DNA of 7,696 nucleotides from Actinomycetota bacterium (GTDB taxonomy: Bacteria > Actinomycetota > Actinomycetes > Nanopelagicales > Nanopelagicaceae): contig SXRC01000102.1 in assembly GCA_005793655.1 (NCBI GenBank), positions 1 through 7,696 on the forward strand, in the 5' to 3' direction. This document shows positions 1 to 5,894 of the stretch, piece by piece. Below the pieces are notes generated by a model, which was not told the DNA's origin, did no database searches, and was given only the letters and a program-made list of their open reading frames with translations. Every line of letters starts with the position of its first letter. The first letter of the stretch is position 1. A program made the position numbers and the translations under genes.

Positions 1-794
1 AAAAAGTAGGCCATGCTGGCACCTTAGATCCGATGGCAACTGGGGTTCTAGTTTTAGGTGTTGGAATTGCTACCAGATTACTTACCTACATCACCGATGG
101 CAAAAAAGCTTATGAAGCAACAATATCTCTTGGTAAATCGACTCACACCGATGATAAAGATGGTGATGTGACTGCTACTGCTGATATTGAAGATCTATCA
201 AGGGTGAGTGATGAGCAGATAAGTACTGAGCTTGCTAAATTTGTTGGTCAGATAAAGCAGCGGCCAAGTTCGGTATCTGCGATAAAAATTGATGGCGAAT
301 CAGCACATGCCAGAGTAAGAGCGGGTGAGATTGTTGATATCCCAATGCGGGATATAACAATTTATGAGATAAAAATAAATAAAATTCGCAATCAAAAAAC
401 TGCAATCGAGATAGATATTGCTGTGATCTGCTCTGCTGGGACTTATATTCGTGCCATCGCTAGAGATTTAGGAGATCTATTAAAAGTAGGTGGACATTTA
501 ACTGCACTTCGCCGCACATTAGTGGCACCCTTTACTTTAGATCAATGTAGCGCAATCACAAAAGCAGAGTTAATTCCCATCTCTACACTGGTTGAGAAAA
601 TATTTCCGATCCGAAAAGTTGATCTAGCCCAAGCTCGTGAAATTTCATTTGGCAGGACAATCGAGCAAAACTCACAATCTGGACCAGTAGCAGCACTTGA
701 TAATCAAGATAATTTCATTGCATTGTTAGAAAATAAATTACAGGGAGCACAGATGGTTGCAGCCCCGATTGTGGTCAAGGGAGCGGGACAATGA
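1..794 (+). CDS. truB: tRNA pseudouridine(55) synthase TruB, 5' end outside the window
   Basis: Converts U55 in the T-loop of tRNAs to pseudouridine in the cytoplasm. The reading frame is open from nt 3 to the TGA at 792-794, so the ATG at 33 is internal and not the start. The catalytic motif GHAGTLDPMATG is read at nt 9-44, with the nucleophilic Asp at 27-29 (equivalent to E. coli D48). The Tyr that stacks on the target base is in KKAY (nt 111-113), and TYIRAIARDLG begins at nt 441 with the conserved Tyr and Arg. GGHLTALRR and a short C-terminal domain follow. About 264 codons are visible; against a usual 290-310 aa, some 30-40 N-terminal residues are missing. The motif equivalent to E. coli LYEYAR reads AHARVR here, with His for the usual Tyr. 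ribF follows after 22 nt on the same strand. Identification is secure. Confidence 0.96.
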   Translation, partial: KVGHAGTLDPMATGVLVLGVGIATRLLTYITDGKKAYEATISLGKSTHTDDKDGDVTATADIEDLSRVSDEQISTELAKFVGQIKQRPSSVSAIKIDGESAHARVRAGEIVDIPMRDITIYEIKINKIRNQKTAIEIDIAVICSAGTYIRAIARDLGDLLKVGGHLTALRRTLVAPFTLDQCSAITKAELIPISTLVEKIFPIRKVDLAQAREISFGRTIEQNSQSGPVAALDNQDNFIALLENKLQGAQMVAAPIVVKGAGQ

Positions 795-801
795 TAATTT
801 G

Positions 802-816
802 TGAAATAATAAGCAA
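802..816 (+). promoter_or_regulatory. possible -10 element for leaderless ribF
   Basis: AATAAT at 805-810 differs from TATAAT by one base. It is preceded by TGA at 802-804, giving a TGn extended -10, and is followed by exactly six bases (AAGCAA) and the ATG at 817. No Shine-Dalgarno precedes that ATG. The spacing equals that of the azlC, thyX and dapA starts in this window. No -35 box is seen, and the area is AT-rich, so a chance match is possible. Read-through from truB is an alternative source of ribF transcript. Confidence 0.4.
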
Positions 817-1692
817 ATGAAGAAAGTGGTTGCAATTGGCATATTTGATGGTGTGCATGCTGGGCATCAGCAGATAATTTCTACTGCAAAACATATTGGT
901 GAGGTCAGCGTTATTACATTTGATCCACATCCAACCTCCATATTTGCACCAGAACGCACACCAACTCAGCTGCTGCCGCTGGCTGATCGGATTAAATTCT
1001 TAAAACAAGCGGGGGTGAAAAATGTTGAGGTGATTGGTTTTACAAAAGAATTCTCACAGCTTAGCCCTGATCAATTTATCGAAGATATCTTGGTGGGAAG
1101 GTTTGCAGCTGAACATGCAGTGATTGGGGAGAATTTTAACTTTGGATATAAAGGAGAAGGAACTCCAAAATACCTATCTGAGGTTGGCCCAAAGTATGGC
1201 TTTGATGTTTCGATAGTGAAATTACAGGAGGATCGTGGTTTAGCAATATCATCCTCTCGAATTCGAAATTTAGTAGTAGATGGTGAGATTGAACGCGCAA
1301 ATGAGTTGTTAACTAGAAGATTCTATTTAACTGGACCAGTTATTCATGGTGAAAAGCGTGGACGGGAGATTGGATATCCAACTGCAAATATTGGATTGAC
1401 ATCTCTTGCCACAATTCCAGCAGATGGTGTCTACGCTGGTTGGTTAAGTGTGGGAGATAGTAGATGGCCAGCTGCAATTTCAATTGGCACTAATCCAACA
1501 TTTCCTGGGGTGAGAGGTCGACAGGTTGAGGCTTATGCAATTGATCAAGTTGGATTGGAGTTATACGATCAAGTGGGGATAATCGAGTTTGGATATCGCC
1601 TGCGTGATACTTTAAAATTTGATGGTCTACCTTCATTACTTGCACAAATGAAAAAAGATTGTGATCAATCTCGGGAATTAACCCGCAAATAA
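817..1692 (+). CDS. ribF: bifunctional riboflavin kinase / FMN adenylyltransferase RibF
   Basis: Phosphorylates riboflavin to FMN and adenylylates FMN to FAD in the cytoplasm. The N-terminal nucleotidyltransferase domain (about residues 1-155) has GIFDGVHAGHQ at 8-18, the HxGH-type motif, and ISSSRIR at 144-150. The C-terminal flavokinase domain (about 165-291) has GREIGYPTAN at 182-191, GVYAGWL at 204-210, GTNPTF at 224-229 and VEAY at 237-240, whose Glu is the expected catalytic base. At 291 aa it is slightly short of the common 305-330 aa. The N-terminus is trimmed to two residues before the first strand, and an in-frame TGA at 802-804 rules out any longer start. No FMN riboswitch fits in the 22-nt gap after truB. 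FAD made here would serve ThyX encoded downstream. Confidence 0.97.
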   Translation: MKKVVAIGIFDGVHAGHQQIISTAKHIGEVSVITFDPHPTSIFAPERTPTQLLPLADRIKFLKQAGVKNVEVIGFTKEFSQLSPDQFIEDILVGRFAAEHAVIGENFNFGYKGEGTPKYLSEVGPKYGFDVSIVKLQEDRGLAISSSRIRNLVVDGEIERANELLTRRFYLTGPVIHGEKRGREIGYPTANIGLTSLATIPADGVYAGWLSVGDSRWPAAISIGTNPTFPGVRGRQVEAYAIDQVGLELYDQVGIIEFGYRLRDTLKFDGLPSLLAQMKKDCDQSRELTRK

Positions 1693-1695
1693 CGC

Positions 1696-1817
1696 TTGAT
1701 TTTCACTCGATTTTAAGTATCCATACCTGCGCTGGTAATCTTGCCCCACTAAAGCGAGAAAGTGCGCCTTCGTGAATTACACCGAGGCCATCGTGACAGA
1801 CAGAAGGAGTAATACAA
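1696..1817 (+). promoter_or_regulatory. rpsO upstream region: weak promoter, leader hairpin, strong RBS
   Basis: This 125-nt gap holds no gene. TTGATT (1696-1701) and TATCCA (1718-1723), 16 nt apart, form a weak candidate promoter. A leader hairpin can be drawn from 1766-1774 and 1780-1788: GCCU pairs with AGGC and GUG with CAC, with single bulged bases at U1770 and C1783 and an AAUUA loop. It ends 15 nt before the Shine-Dalgarno AAGGAG (1804-1809), which sits 8 nt from the ATG. uS15 represses its own mRNA through leader structures in several bacterial phyla, so an autoregulatory role is plausible but is inferred only from position and structure. Confidence 0.35.
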
Positions 1818-2087
1818 ATGGCATTAACGCCAGAGGTAACAAAGGAAATAGTAAAAAAGTATGGCTCATCTGAAACTGACACAGGTAGCCCAGAGGCACA
1901 GGTAGCACTTTTATCAAAGCGTATTGATGAGATAACTGAACATTTGCAGACAAACAAAAATGATCATCACAACCGTAGGGGTTTGTTATTGATGGTTGGT
2001 AAGCGTCGTCGGATTTTGCAGTACCTCGCCAAGACAGATATTGAGCGCTATAGAGCGATTATCGAAAAGCTCGATCTTCGCCGTTAA
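1818..2087 (+). CDS. rpsO: 30S ribosomal protein uS15
   Basis: Primary 16S rRNA-binding protein of the small subunit platform, which nucleates binding of uS6/bS18 and contributes to an intersubunit bridge. The 89-aa product is the standard length. It shows TDTGSPEAQVALLSKRI (residues 21-37), the rRNA-contacting DHHNRRGLL stretch (49-57) and the C-terminal RRRILQYLAKTD followed by a basic LDLRR end. The ATG at 1818 is fixed by the canonical N-terminus MALTPE and a strong AAGGAG 8 nt upstream. It lies between ribF and pnp, the near-universal bacterial rpsO-pnp pairing. With no terminator-type U-run after it, transcription probably continues into pnp. Confidence 0.98.
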   Translation: MALTPEVTKEIVKKYGSSETDTGSPEAQVALLSKRIDEITEHLQTNKNDHHNRRGLLLMVGKRRRILQYLAKTDIERYRAIIEKLDLRR

Positions 2088-2137
2088 ATAACAATCAGCA
2101 AAAAACTTTATCACTAAGAGTTTTGGTCCTCGGTAGT

Positions 2138-2177
2138 GGTTGCCGAAAAAACGATTTTCCGGCAACTTCGATCGAAG
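2138..2177 (+). promoter_or_regulatory. rpsO-pnp intergenic stem-loop plus adjacent palindrome
   Basis: GUUGCCG (2139-2145) pairs perfectly with CGGCAAC (2160-2166). The stem extends inward by four A-U pairs after one bulge or mismatch, leaving a 4-5 nt loop. The 12-nt palindrome CTTCGATCGAAG (2166-2177) abuts it. No U-run follows, so this is not a Rho-independent terminator. In E. coli the matching leader stem-loop is cut by RNase III and mediates PNPase autoregulation. The same role here is an inference from position. Confidence 0.55.
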
Positions 2178-2191
2178 ATCCATTCTCTAGA

Positions 2192-2213
2192 TATAAAGTG
2201 TTGAGAAATGGAG
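2192..2213 (+). promoter_or_regulatory. pnp ribosome binding site and possible internal -10 box
   Basis: GGAG at 2210-2213 lies 7 nt before the ATG at 2221 and is a usable Shine-Dalgarno. TATAAA (2192-2197), overlapping TAAAGT (2194-2199), could be a -10 box giving pnp its own short leader. No convincing -35 is present, so the promoter part is tentative; the RBS is solid. Confidence 0.4.
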
Positions 2214-2220
2214 ATGACCC

Positions 2221-4416
2221 ATGGAGGGTCAAGATGTGCAATCAGCCGTTGCCAAAATAGACAACGGTAAATTCGGAAAGCGGGAGATCCGCTTTGAAAC
2301 TGGCCGATTAGCCAGACAAGCAGCGGGAACCGCCGTTGTTTACTTAGATGATGACAGCATGTTGCTATCTGCAACTACTGCATCAAAAAATCCAAAGGAA
2401 CAATTTGATTTCTTCCCGCTGACAGTAGATGTGGAAGAGCGGATGTACGCCGCTGGCAAAATTCCTGGATCATTTTTCCGCAGAGAGGGTCGTCCTTCCG
2501 AGGATGCAATCCTTACCTGCCGATTAATCGATCGCCCATTACGTCCATCCTTTATTAAGGGATTGCGTAATGAGATTCAAATCGTAGTAACTGTTATGGC
2601 ATTAAACCCAGACCATATGTATGACGTGATTGCAATTAACGCTGCATCCATGTCAACACAATTAGCTGGCTTGCCATTCTCAGGACCAATTGGTGGTGTG
2701 CGTGTTGCACTTATCGAGGGTCAATGGGTTGCTTTCCCAAATCACTCTGATTTAGAAAAAGCAGTTTTTGACATGGTAGTTGCTGGTCGAATTTCAGATG
2801 GTGATGTAGCCATCATGATGGTTGAGGCTGAGGCAACATCAAAGACAATTGATCTAATCAAAGGTGGTGCAACTGTGCCAACTGAGGAGATTGTTGGCCA
2901 AGGACTTGAAGCAGCAAAGCCATTTATTCGCACTCTATGTGAGGCACAACTTGCATTGGCGAAATTAGCGGCCAAGCCAACTGGAGAGTTTCCAGTATTT
3001 CTTGATTACCAGGAGGATATCTATGCAGTTGTTGAAAAAGCTGCCAAGGATGATCTCGCAAAGGCATTAACTATTGCAGGTAAACAAGATCGTGAGACAA
3101 AGTTAGATGAGATTAATAAGAGTGTGGCCGAGAAAATCACAGTTGATTTTCCAGAGCGCACCAAGGAGATTTCAGCAGCACTTAGATCTGTTACTAAGAA
3201 ATTAGTACGCCAGCGAGTATTGCGAGATAAAATCCGCATCGATGGTCGTGGTTTGCGTGATATTCGAGCATTAACTGCAGAGGTTGAGGTAATTCCTCGT
3301 GTTCACGGATCAGCAATGTTTGAAAGAGGTGAGACTCAGATTCTGGGTGTTACTACTTTAAATATGCTCAAGATGGAGCAGCAACTAGACACGCTCTCAC
3401 CTGAAGATCACAAGCGTTATATGCACAACTACAACTTCCCACCATATTCTGTTGGTGAGACTGGCAGAGTTGGATCTCCTAAGCGACGAGAAATTGGACA
3501 TGGCGCACTCGCTGAGCGCGCTCTAGTTCCAGTTCTACCAACTCGCGAAGAATTTCCATATGCGATTCGCCAAGTTTCAGAGGCTCTTGGATCAAATGGA
3601 TCAACATCCATGGGATCTGTTTGTGCCTCGACCATGTCATTACTAAATGCAGGTGTGCCACTTAAGGCAGCTGTTGCTGGTATTGCTATGGGACTTATCT
3701 CAGATGATGTTGATGGCAAAACTGAGTATGTTGCACTTACCGATATTTTGGGTGCAGAGGATGCTTTTGGTGATATGGACTTTAAAGTTGCGGGCACAAA
3801 AGAGTTTGTTACCGCACTTCAATTAGACACCAAACTAGATGGAATTCCAGCTTCAGTACTTTCAGCAGCATTGCTGCAAGCAAAAGAAGCACGGCTTGCC
3901 ATCCTTGATGTAATGAATCAAGCAATCTCCTCACCTGATGAGATGTCATTACTTGCACCTAGAATTATTTCTATCAAGGTGCCGGTAGACATGATTGGCG
4001 CAGTCATCGGGCCTAAGGGCAAGATGATTAACCAAATTCAAGATGAGACCGGCGCAGATATAACCATTGAAGATGATGGAACTATTTATATCGGCGCAGT
4101 TGAAGGATCAGCAGCAGAGGCTGCGAAAGCACAAATTAATGCGATTGCAAATCCAGTACAACTTAACGTTGGTGATAAATTCAATGGTTCAGTTGTAAAG
4201 CTTGCAGCATTTGGTGCCTTCGTAAACCTGGCTCCTGGTAAAGATGGTTTGCTACACATCTCGCAAATTCGCAAGATGCATGGTGGCAAGCGCATTGAAA
4301 ACCTTGAAGATGTCATGAAAGTGGGAGATAAGATCGAGGTAGTAATTAATGAGATTGATCCAAAGGGTAAATACTCATTAGTGCCGGCAAATCTTCCAGA
4401 TGAGGTAAAAGCCTAG
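2221..4416 (+). CDS. pnp: polyribonucleotide nucleotidyltransferase (PNPase)
   Basis: Phosphorolytic 3'-to-5' exoribonuclease that degrades mRNA to nucleoside diphosphates and can add 3' tails; it works as a ring trimer. At 731 aa all domains are present in order. First RNase PH domain is about 12-150, with FFRREGRPSE at 85-94. The helical linker is about 240-330. Second, catalytic RNase PH domain is about 335-560, with GSNGSTSMGSV at 457-467 for phosphate and D514, D520 and K522 matching E. coli D486, D492 and K494. The KH domain (about 582-645) has its GxxG loop GPKG at 597-600, and the S1 domain is about 648-720. The start is supported by the actinobacterial MEG N-terminus and GGAG 7 nt upstream. 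It is followed directly by a terminator. In many actinobacteria an M16 peptidase gene lies between pnp and dapB; it is absent here. Confidence 0.98.
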   Translation: MEGQDVQSAVAKIDNGKFGKREIRFETGRLARQAAGTAVVYLDDDSMLLSATTASKNPKEQFDFFPLTVDVEERMYAAGKIPGSFFRREGRPSEDAILTCRLIDRPLRPSFIKGLRNEIQIVVTVMALNPDHMYDVIAINAASMSTQLAGLPFSGPIGGVRVALIEGQWVAFPNHSDLEKAVFDMVVAGRISDGDVAIMMVEAEATSKTIDLIKGGATVPTEEIVGQGLEAAKPFIRTLCEAQLALAKLAAKPTGEFPVFLDYQEDIYAVVEKAAKDDLAKALTIAGKQDRETKLDEINKSVAEKITVDFPERTKEISAALRSVTKKLVRQRVLRDKIRIDGRGLRDIRALTAEVEVIPRVHGSAMFERGETQILGVTTLNMLKMEQQLDTLSPEDHKRYMHNYNFPPYSVGETGRVGSPKRREIGHGALAERALVPVLPTREEFPYAIRQVSEALGSNGSTSMGSVCASTMSLLNAGVPLKAAVAGIAMGLISDDVDGKTEYVALTDILGAEDAFGDMDFKVAGTKEFVTALQLDTKLDGIPASVLSAALLQAKEARLAILDVMNQAISSPDEMSLLAPRIISIKVPVDMIGAVIGPKGKMINQIQDETGADITIEDDGTIYIGAVEGSAAEAAKAQINAIANPVQLNVGDKFNGSVVKLAAFGAFVNLAPGKDGLLHISQIRKMHGGKRIENLEDVMKVGDKIEVVINEIDPKGKYSLVPANLPDEVKA

Positions 4417-4435
4417 ATTTAATCAAAATCTAATC

Positions 4436-4473
4436 ACTCCCGCGCTTATGAACCTTAAGCTGCGGGAGTTTTT
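4436..4473 (+). terminator. Rho-independent terminator of pnp
   Basis: ACTCCCGC (4436-4443) pairs with GCGGGAGT (4462-4469). The stem continues with GCTTA (4444-4448) pairing with TAAGC (4456-4460), around a 7-nt loop and one bulged T at 4461, for about 13 bp in all. A run of five T (4469-4473) follows, then ATCTTT. It begins 20 nt after the pnp stop, separating the rpsO-pnp unit from dapB. Confidence 0.92.
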
Positions 4474-4530
4474 ATCTTTATGGTTTATAAGAGCAGCCAA
4501 ATTGCTTAAATTACCCACCAAACCCACACA

Positions 4531-4561
4531 TTATCTTCTACCCTTACGGTAGTGAGATAAT
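4531..4561 (+). promoter_or_regulatory. dapB promoter region with imperfect inverted repeat (possible operator)
   Basis: TTATCT (4531-4536) and CTACC (4538-4542) are mirrored by GGTAG (4548-4552) and AGATAA (4555-4560) around CTTAC, giving 11 matched pairs over 30 bp. The right arm runs into GATAAT (4556-4561), a five-of-six match to the -10 consensus and 33 nt before the dapB ATG. No clear -35 is present; TTATCT at 4531 is 19 nt away. If GATAAT is the -10, the repeat lies at or upstream of it and is not in the transcript, so it would act as a DNA operator rather than an RNA hairpin. The remaining DNA from 4474 to 4530 shows nothing recognisable. Confidence 0.4.
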
Positions 4562-4594
4562 TAAGCTCAACTAAAAAATTGAAAGGCTTAGCTA

Positions 4595-5341
4595 ATGAAG
4601 GTGGCAGTACTCGGAGCAAAGGGCAGAATGGGCGCAGAATCTGTTGCCGCAATTAATTCTGCATCTGACTTAACACTTACTGCCGCCCTTGATCTTGGTG
4701 ATTCTTTAGAACAATTAACTAAATCTGGAACAGAGGTTATTGTTGATTTTACAACCCCAGATGCGGTGATGAAAAACTTAGAGTTTGCGATCAGCAATGG
4801 AATACATGTGGTTGTGGGCACAACTGGATTTGATGAGGTCAAGCTTTCTAAGCTCACAGAGTTGTTAAGTAAGCAGCCAAAAGTGGGAGCGTTAGTTGCA
4901 CCAAATTTTGGATTAGGCGCAGTTTTGATGATGCAGTTCTCGCAAACTGCTGCAAAGTATTTTGAAAGCGCAGAAATAATTGAACTACATCACGCTAACA
5001 AAGTGGATGCACCATCGGGTACTGCAATTAGAACTGCGCAGATGATTACCGATGCTCGTAAGCAAAGTAAGAAGAGTGCTATGCCAGATGCTACAAAAAC
5101 GCAGTTACCAGGAGCCAGAGGAACAAAGGTTGGTGATGTTCCAGTTCACTCGGTGAGATCTCATGGGTATGTTGCCCATCAAGAGGTCATCTTTGGAGAT
5201 GCTGGTGAGACTCTTACAATCAGACATGATTCAATTAATCGCGCAGGATTTATGCCAGGAGTTTTAATTGGAATCAGAAATGTTGCAAAGTATCCAGGGC
5301 TAACAGTTGGTCTTGAAAATTATATGGGGGGTATGAAATGA
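4595..5341 (+). CDS. dapB: 4-hydroxy-tetrahydrodipicolinate reductase DapB
   Basis: NAD(P)H-dependent reduction of hydroxy-tetrahydrodipicolinate to tetrahydrodipicolinate, the second step of the diaminopimelate/lysine branch after aspartate semialdehyde; cytoplasmic. The 248-aa product has the N-terminal Rossmann glycine loop GAKGRMG (7-13), VVGTTGF (73-79) and APNFGLGAV (102-110). The signature ELHHANKVDAPSGTA (130-144) has catalytic H132 and K136 matching E. coli H159 and K163. SVRSHGYVAHQEVIF (186-200) and the C-terminal RAGFMPGVL complete the fold. Length is normal for actinobacteria. The ATG is supported by GAAAGG (4581-4586) 8 nt upstream and because the glycine loop begins at the expected distance from the N-terminus. 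It overlaps the next gene by ATGA. Its pathway partner dapA lies about 2 kb downstream, beyond azlCD and thyX. Confidence 0.97.
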   Translation: MKVAVLGAKGRMGAESVAAINSASDLTLTAALDLGDSLEQLTKSGTEVIVDFTTPDAVMKNLEFAISNGIHVVVGTTGFDEVKLSKLTELLSKQPKVGALVAPNFGLGAVLMMQFSQTAAKYFESAEIIELHHANKVDAPSGTAIRTAQMITDARKQSKKSAMPDATKTQLPGARGTKVGDVPVHSVRSHGYVAHQEVIFGDAGETLTIRHDSINRAGFMPGVLIGIRNVAKYPGLTVGLENYMGGMK

Positions 5342-5589
5342 GTGAAATAACAATGTATGGCGCTGAATGGTGTGGTGATTGCCGCAGATCTAAGAAGTTC
5401 TTAGATGCAAATAATGTTAAATACAACTACATTGATGTTGAAGCAGATGCATCTGCCTCAGATAAAGTGATTGAAATAAATGGTGGAATGCGATCAATTC
5501 CAGTAATTCTTTTCTCTGATGGCACACACCTAACTGAGCCATCTGACGCTGCCTTAAAAGAAAAGTTAGAGGCGCTAAAAGTTCTTTAA
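5338..5589 (+). CDS. glutaredoxin / mycoredoxin-like thiol-disulfide protein
   Basis: Small 83-aa thioredoxin-fold protein, with no signal peptide or membrane segment, so probably cytoplasmic. The redox motif is WCGDC (11-15), with both cysteines (C12, C15) kept. The cis-proline is P55 in RSIPV, preceded by NGGM (48-51), and EPSD is at 67-70. The NGG-R-(V/I)P...FxDG...PS pattern resembles actinobacterial mycoredoxin-1, which reduces mycothiol-mixed disulfides, but its usual dipeptide is GY or PY; here it is GD. Substrate and reductant (mycothiol or thioredoxin reductase) cannot be told from the sequence; NrdH-type redoxin is an alternative. Start codon overlaps the dapB stop (ATGA), and six G at 5326-5331 could serve as RBS, so it is likely translationally coupled to dapB. 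Its 3' end overlaps the convergent azlD by 4 nt. Confidence 0.85.
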   Translation: MSEITMYGAEWCGDCRRSKKFLDANNVKYNYIDVEADASASDKVIEINGGMRSIPVILFSDGTHLTEPSDAALKEKLEALKVL

Positions 5590-5894
5590 AACCAGTTATA
5601 AACTGCAGCAGAGGTTAGGGCTGCAGATAGCACCACAACTGGAAATGAGGCTTTAAACCTTAAAGCAATTAGAGCTACTGCTACACCAGCTGCGCGTTGA
5701 TCAATAACTAGCTCTTTTTCAGTTGCAAAGGTCTGAACTGCAACTAATGCATTAAGTAAAACTATGGGCACCAAGGCATTAATTTTTATAACTTTTGGCT
5801 TATTTAACCATCGCTCTGGCACGCTGTGCCCAATATATTTATTTAAAAATGCAGTAAGGCTTGCCCCAATTACTGCAATCCATATGGCACTCAT
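5586..5894 (-). CDS. azlD: AzlD-family branched-chain amino-acid transport subunit
   Basis: Small hydrophobic 102-aa partner of AzlC in the LIV-E/BrnFE-type exporter. In Corynebacterium glutamicum the related BrnFE pair exports isoleucine, leucine, valine and methionine. Three to four membrane segments are visible (about 2-18, 38-56, 66-80 and 83-99), with a short charged region around ERWLNKPK (27-34). The VPIVLLNALVAVQTF stretch (42-56) and the D65/R67 pair before AAGVAVAL look like the family. Its ATG overlaps the azlC stop in an ATGA arrangement, so the two are co-translated. The RBS is weak (GGA only, inside azlC), consistent with coupling. The stop codon overlaps the stop of the convergent glutaredoxin-like gene, leaving no room for an intergenic terminator. 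Direction of transport and substrate are inferred from family. Confidence 0.88.
   Translation of the reverse strand: MSAIWIAVIGASLTAFLNKYIGHSVPERWLNKPKVIKINALVPIVLLNALVAVQTFATEKELVIDQRAAGVAVALIALRFKASFPVVVLSAALTSAAVYNWF

Noticed and set aside
33..35. ATG at 33 as the truB start
   Set aside because: The frame is open upstream to nt 3 and encodes the catalytic GHAGTLDP motif before this ATG, so the gene begins outside the window.
795..816. FMN riboswitch before ribF
   Set aside because: The 22-nt gap cannot hold the roughly 120-nt aptamer, and no RFN-type stems are visible in the end of truB.
2139..2177. Rho-independent terminator after rpsO
   Set aside because: The stem is good, but no T-run follows; the downstream bases are CTTCGATCGAAG. 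Better read as a processing structure.
2114..2374. Open frame of 86 codons on the minus strand spanning the pnp leader and start
   Set aside because: It covers the leader stem-loop, the RBS and the 5' end of pnp, and its product resembles no known family. A shadow frame.
3429..3797. Open frame of 122 codons on the minus strand inside pnp
   Set aside because: It is antisense to the conserved PNPase catalytic domain, has no recognisable protein features and no RBS or promoter. It is explained by codon bias of pnp on the other strand.
5603..5626. Intrinsic terminator for azlCD inside the azlD 3' end
   Set aside because: The stem is only 7 bp with a 10-nt loop, the U-tract on the minus strand is interrupted (TTTATAAC), and the sequence is coding. 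Too weak to annotate as a feature.
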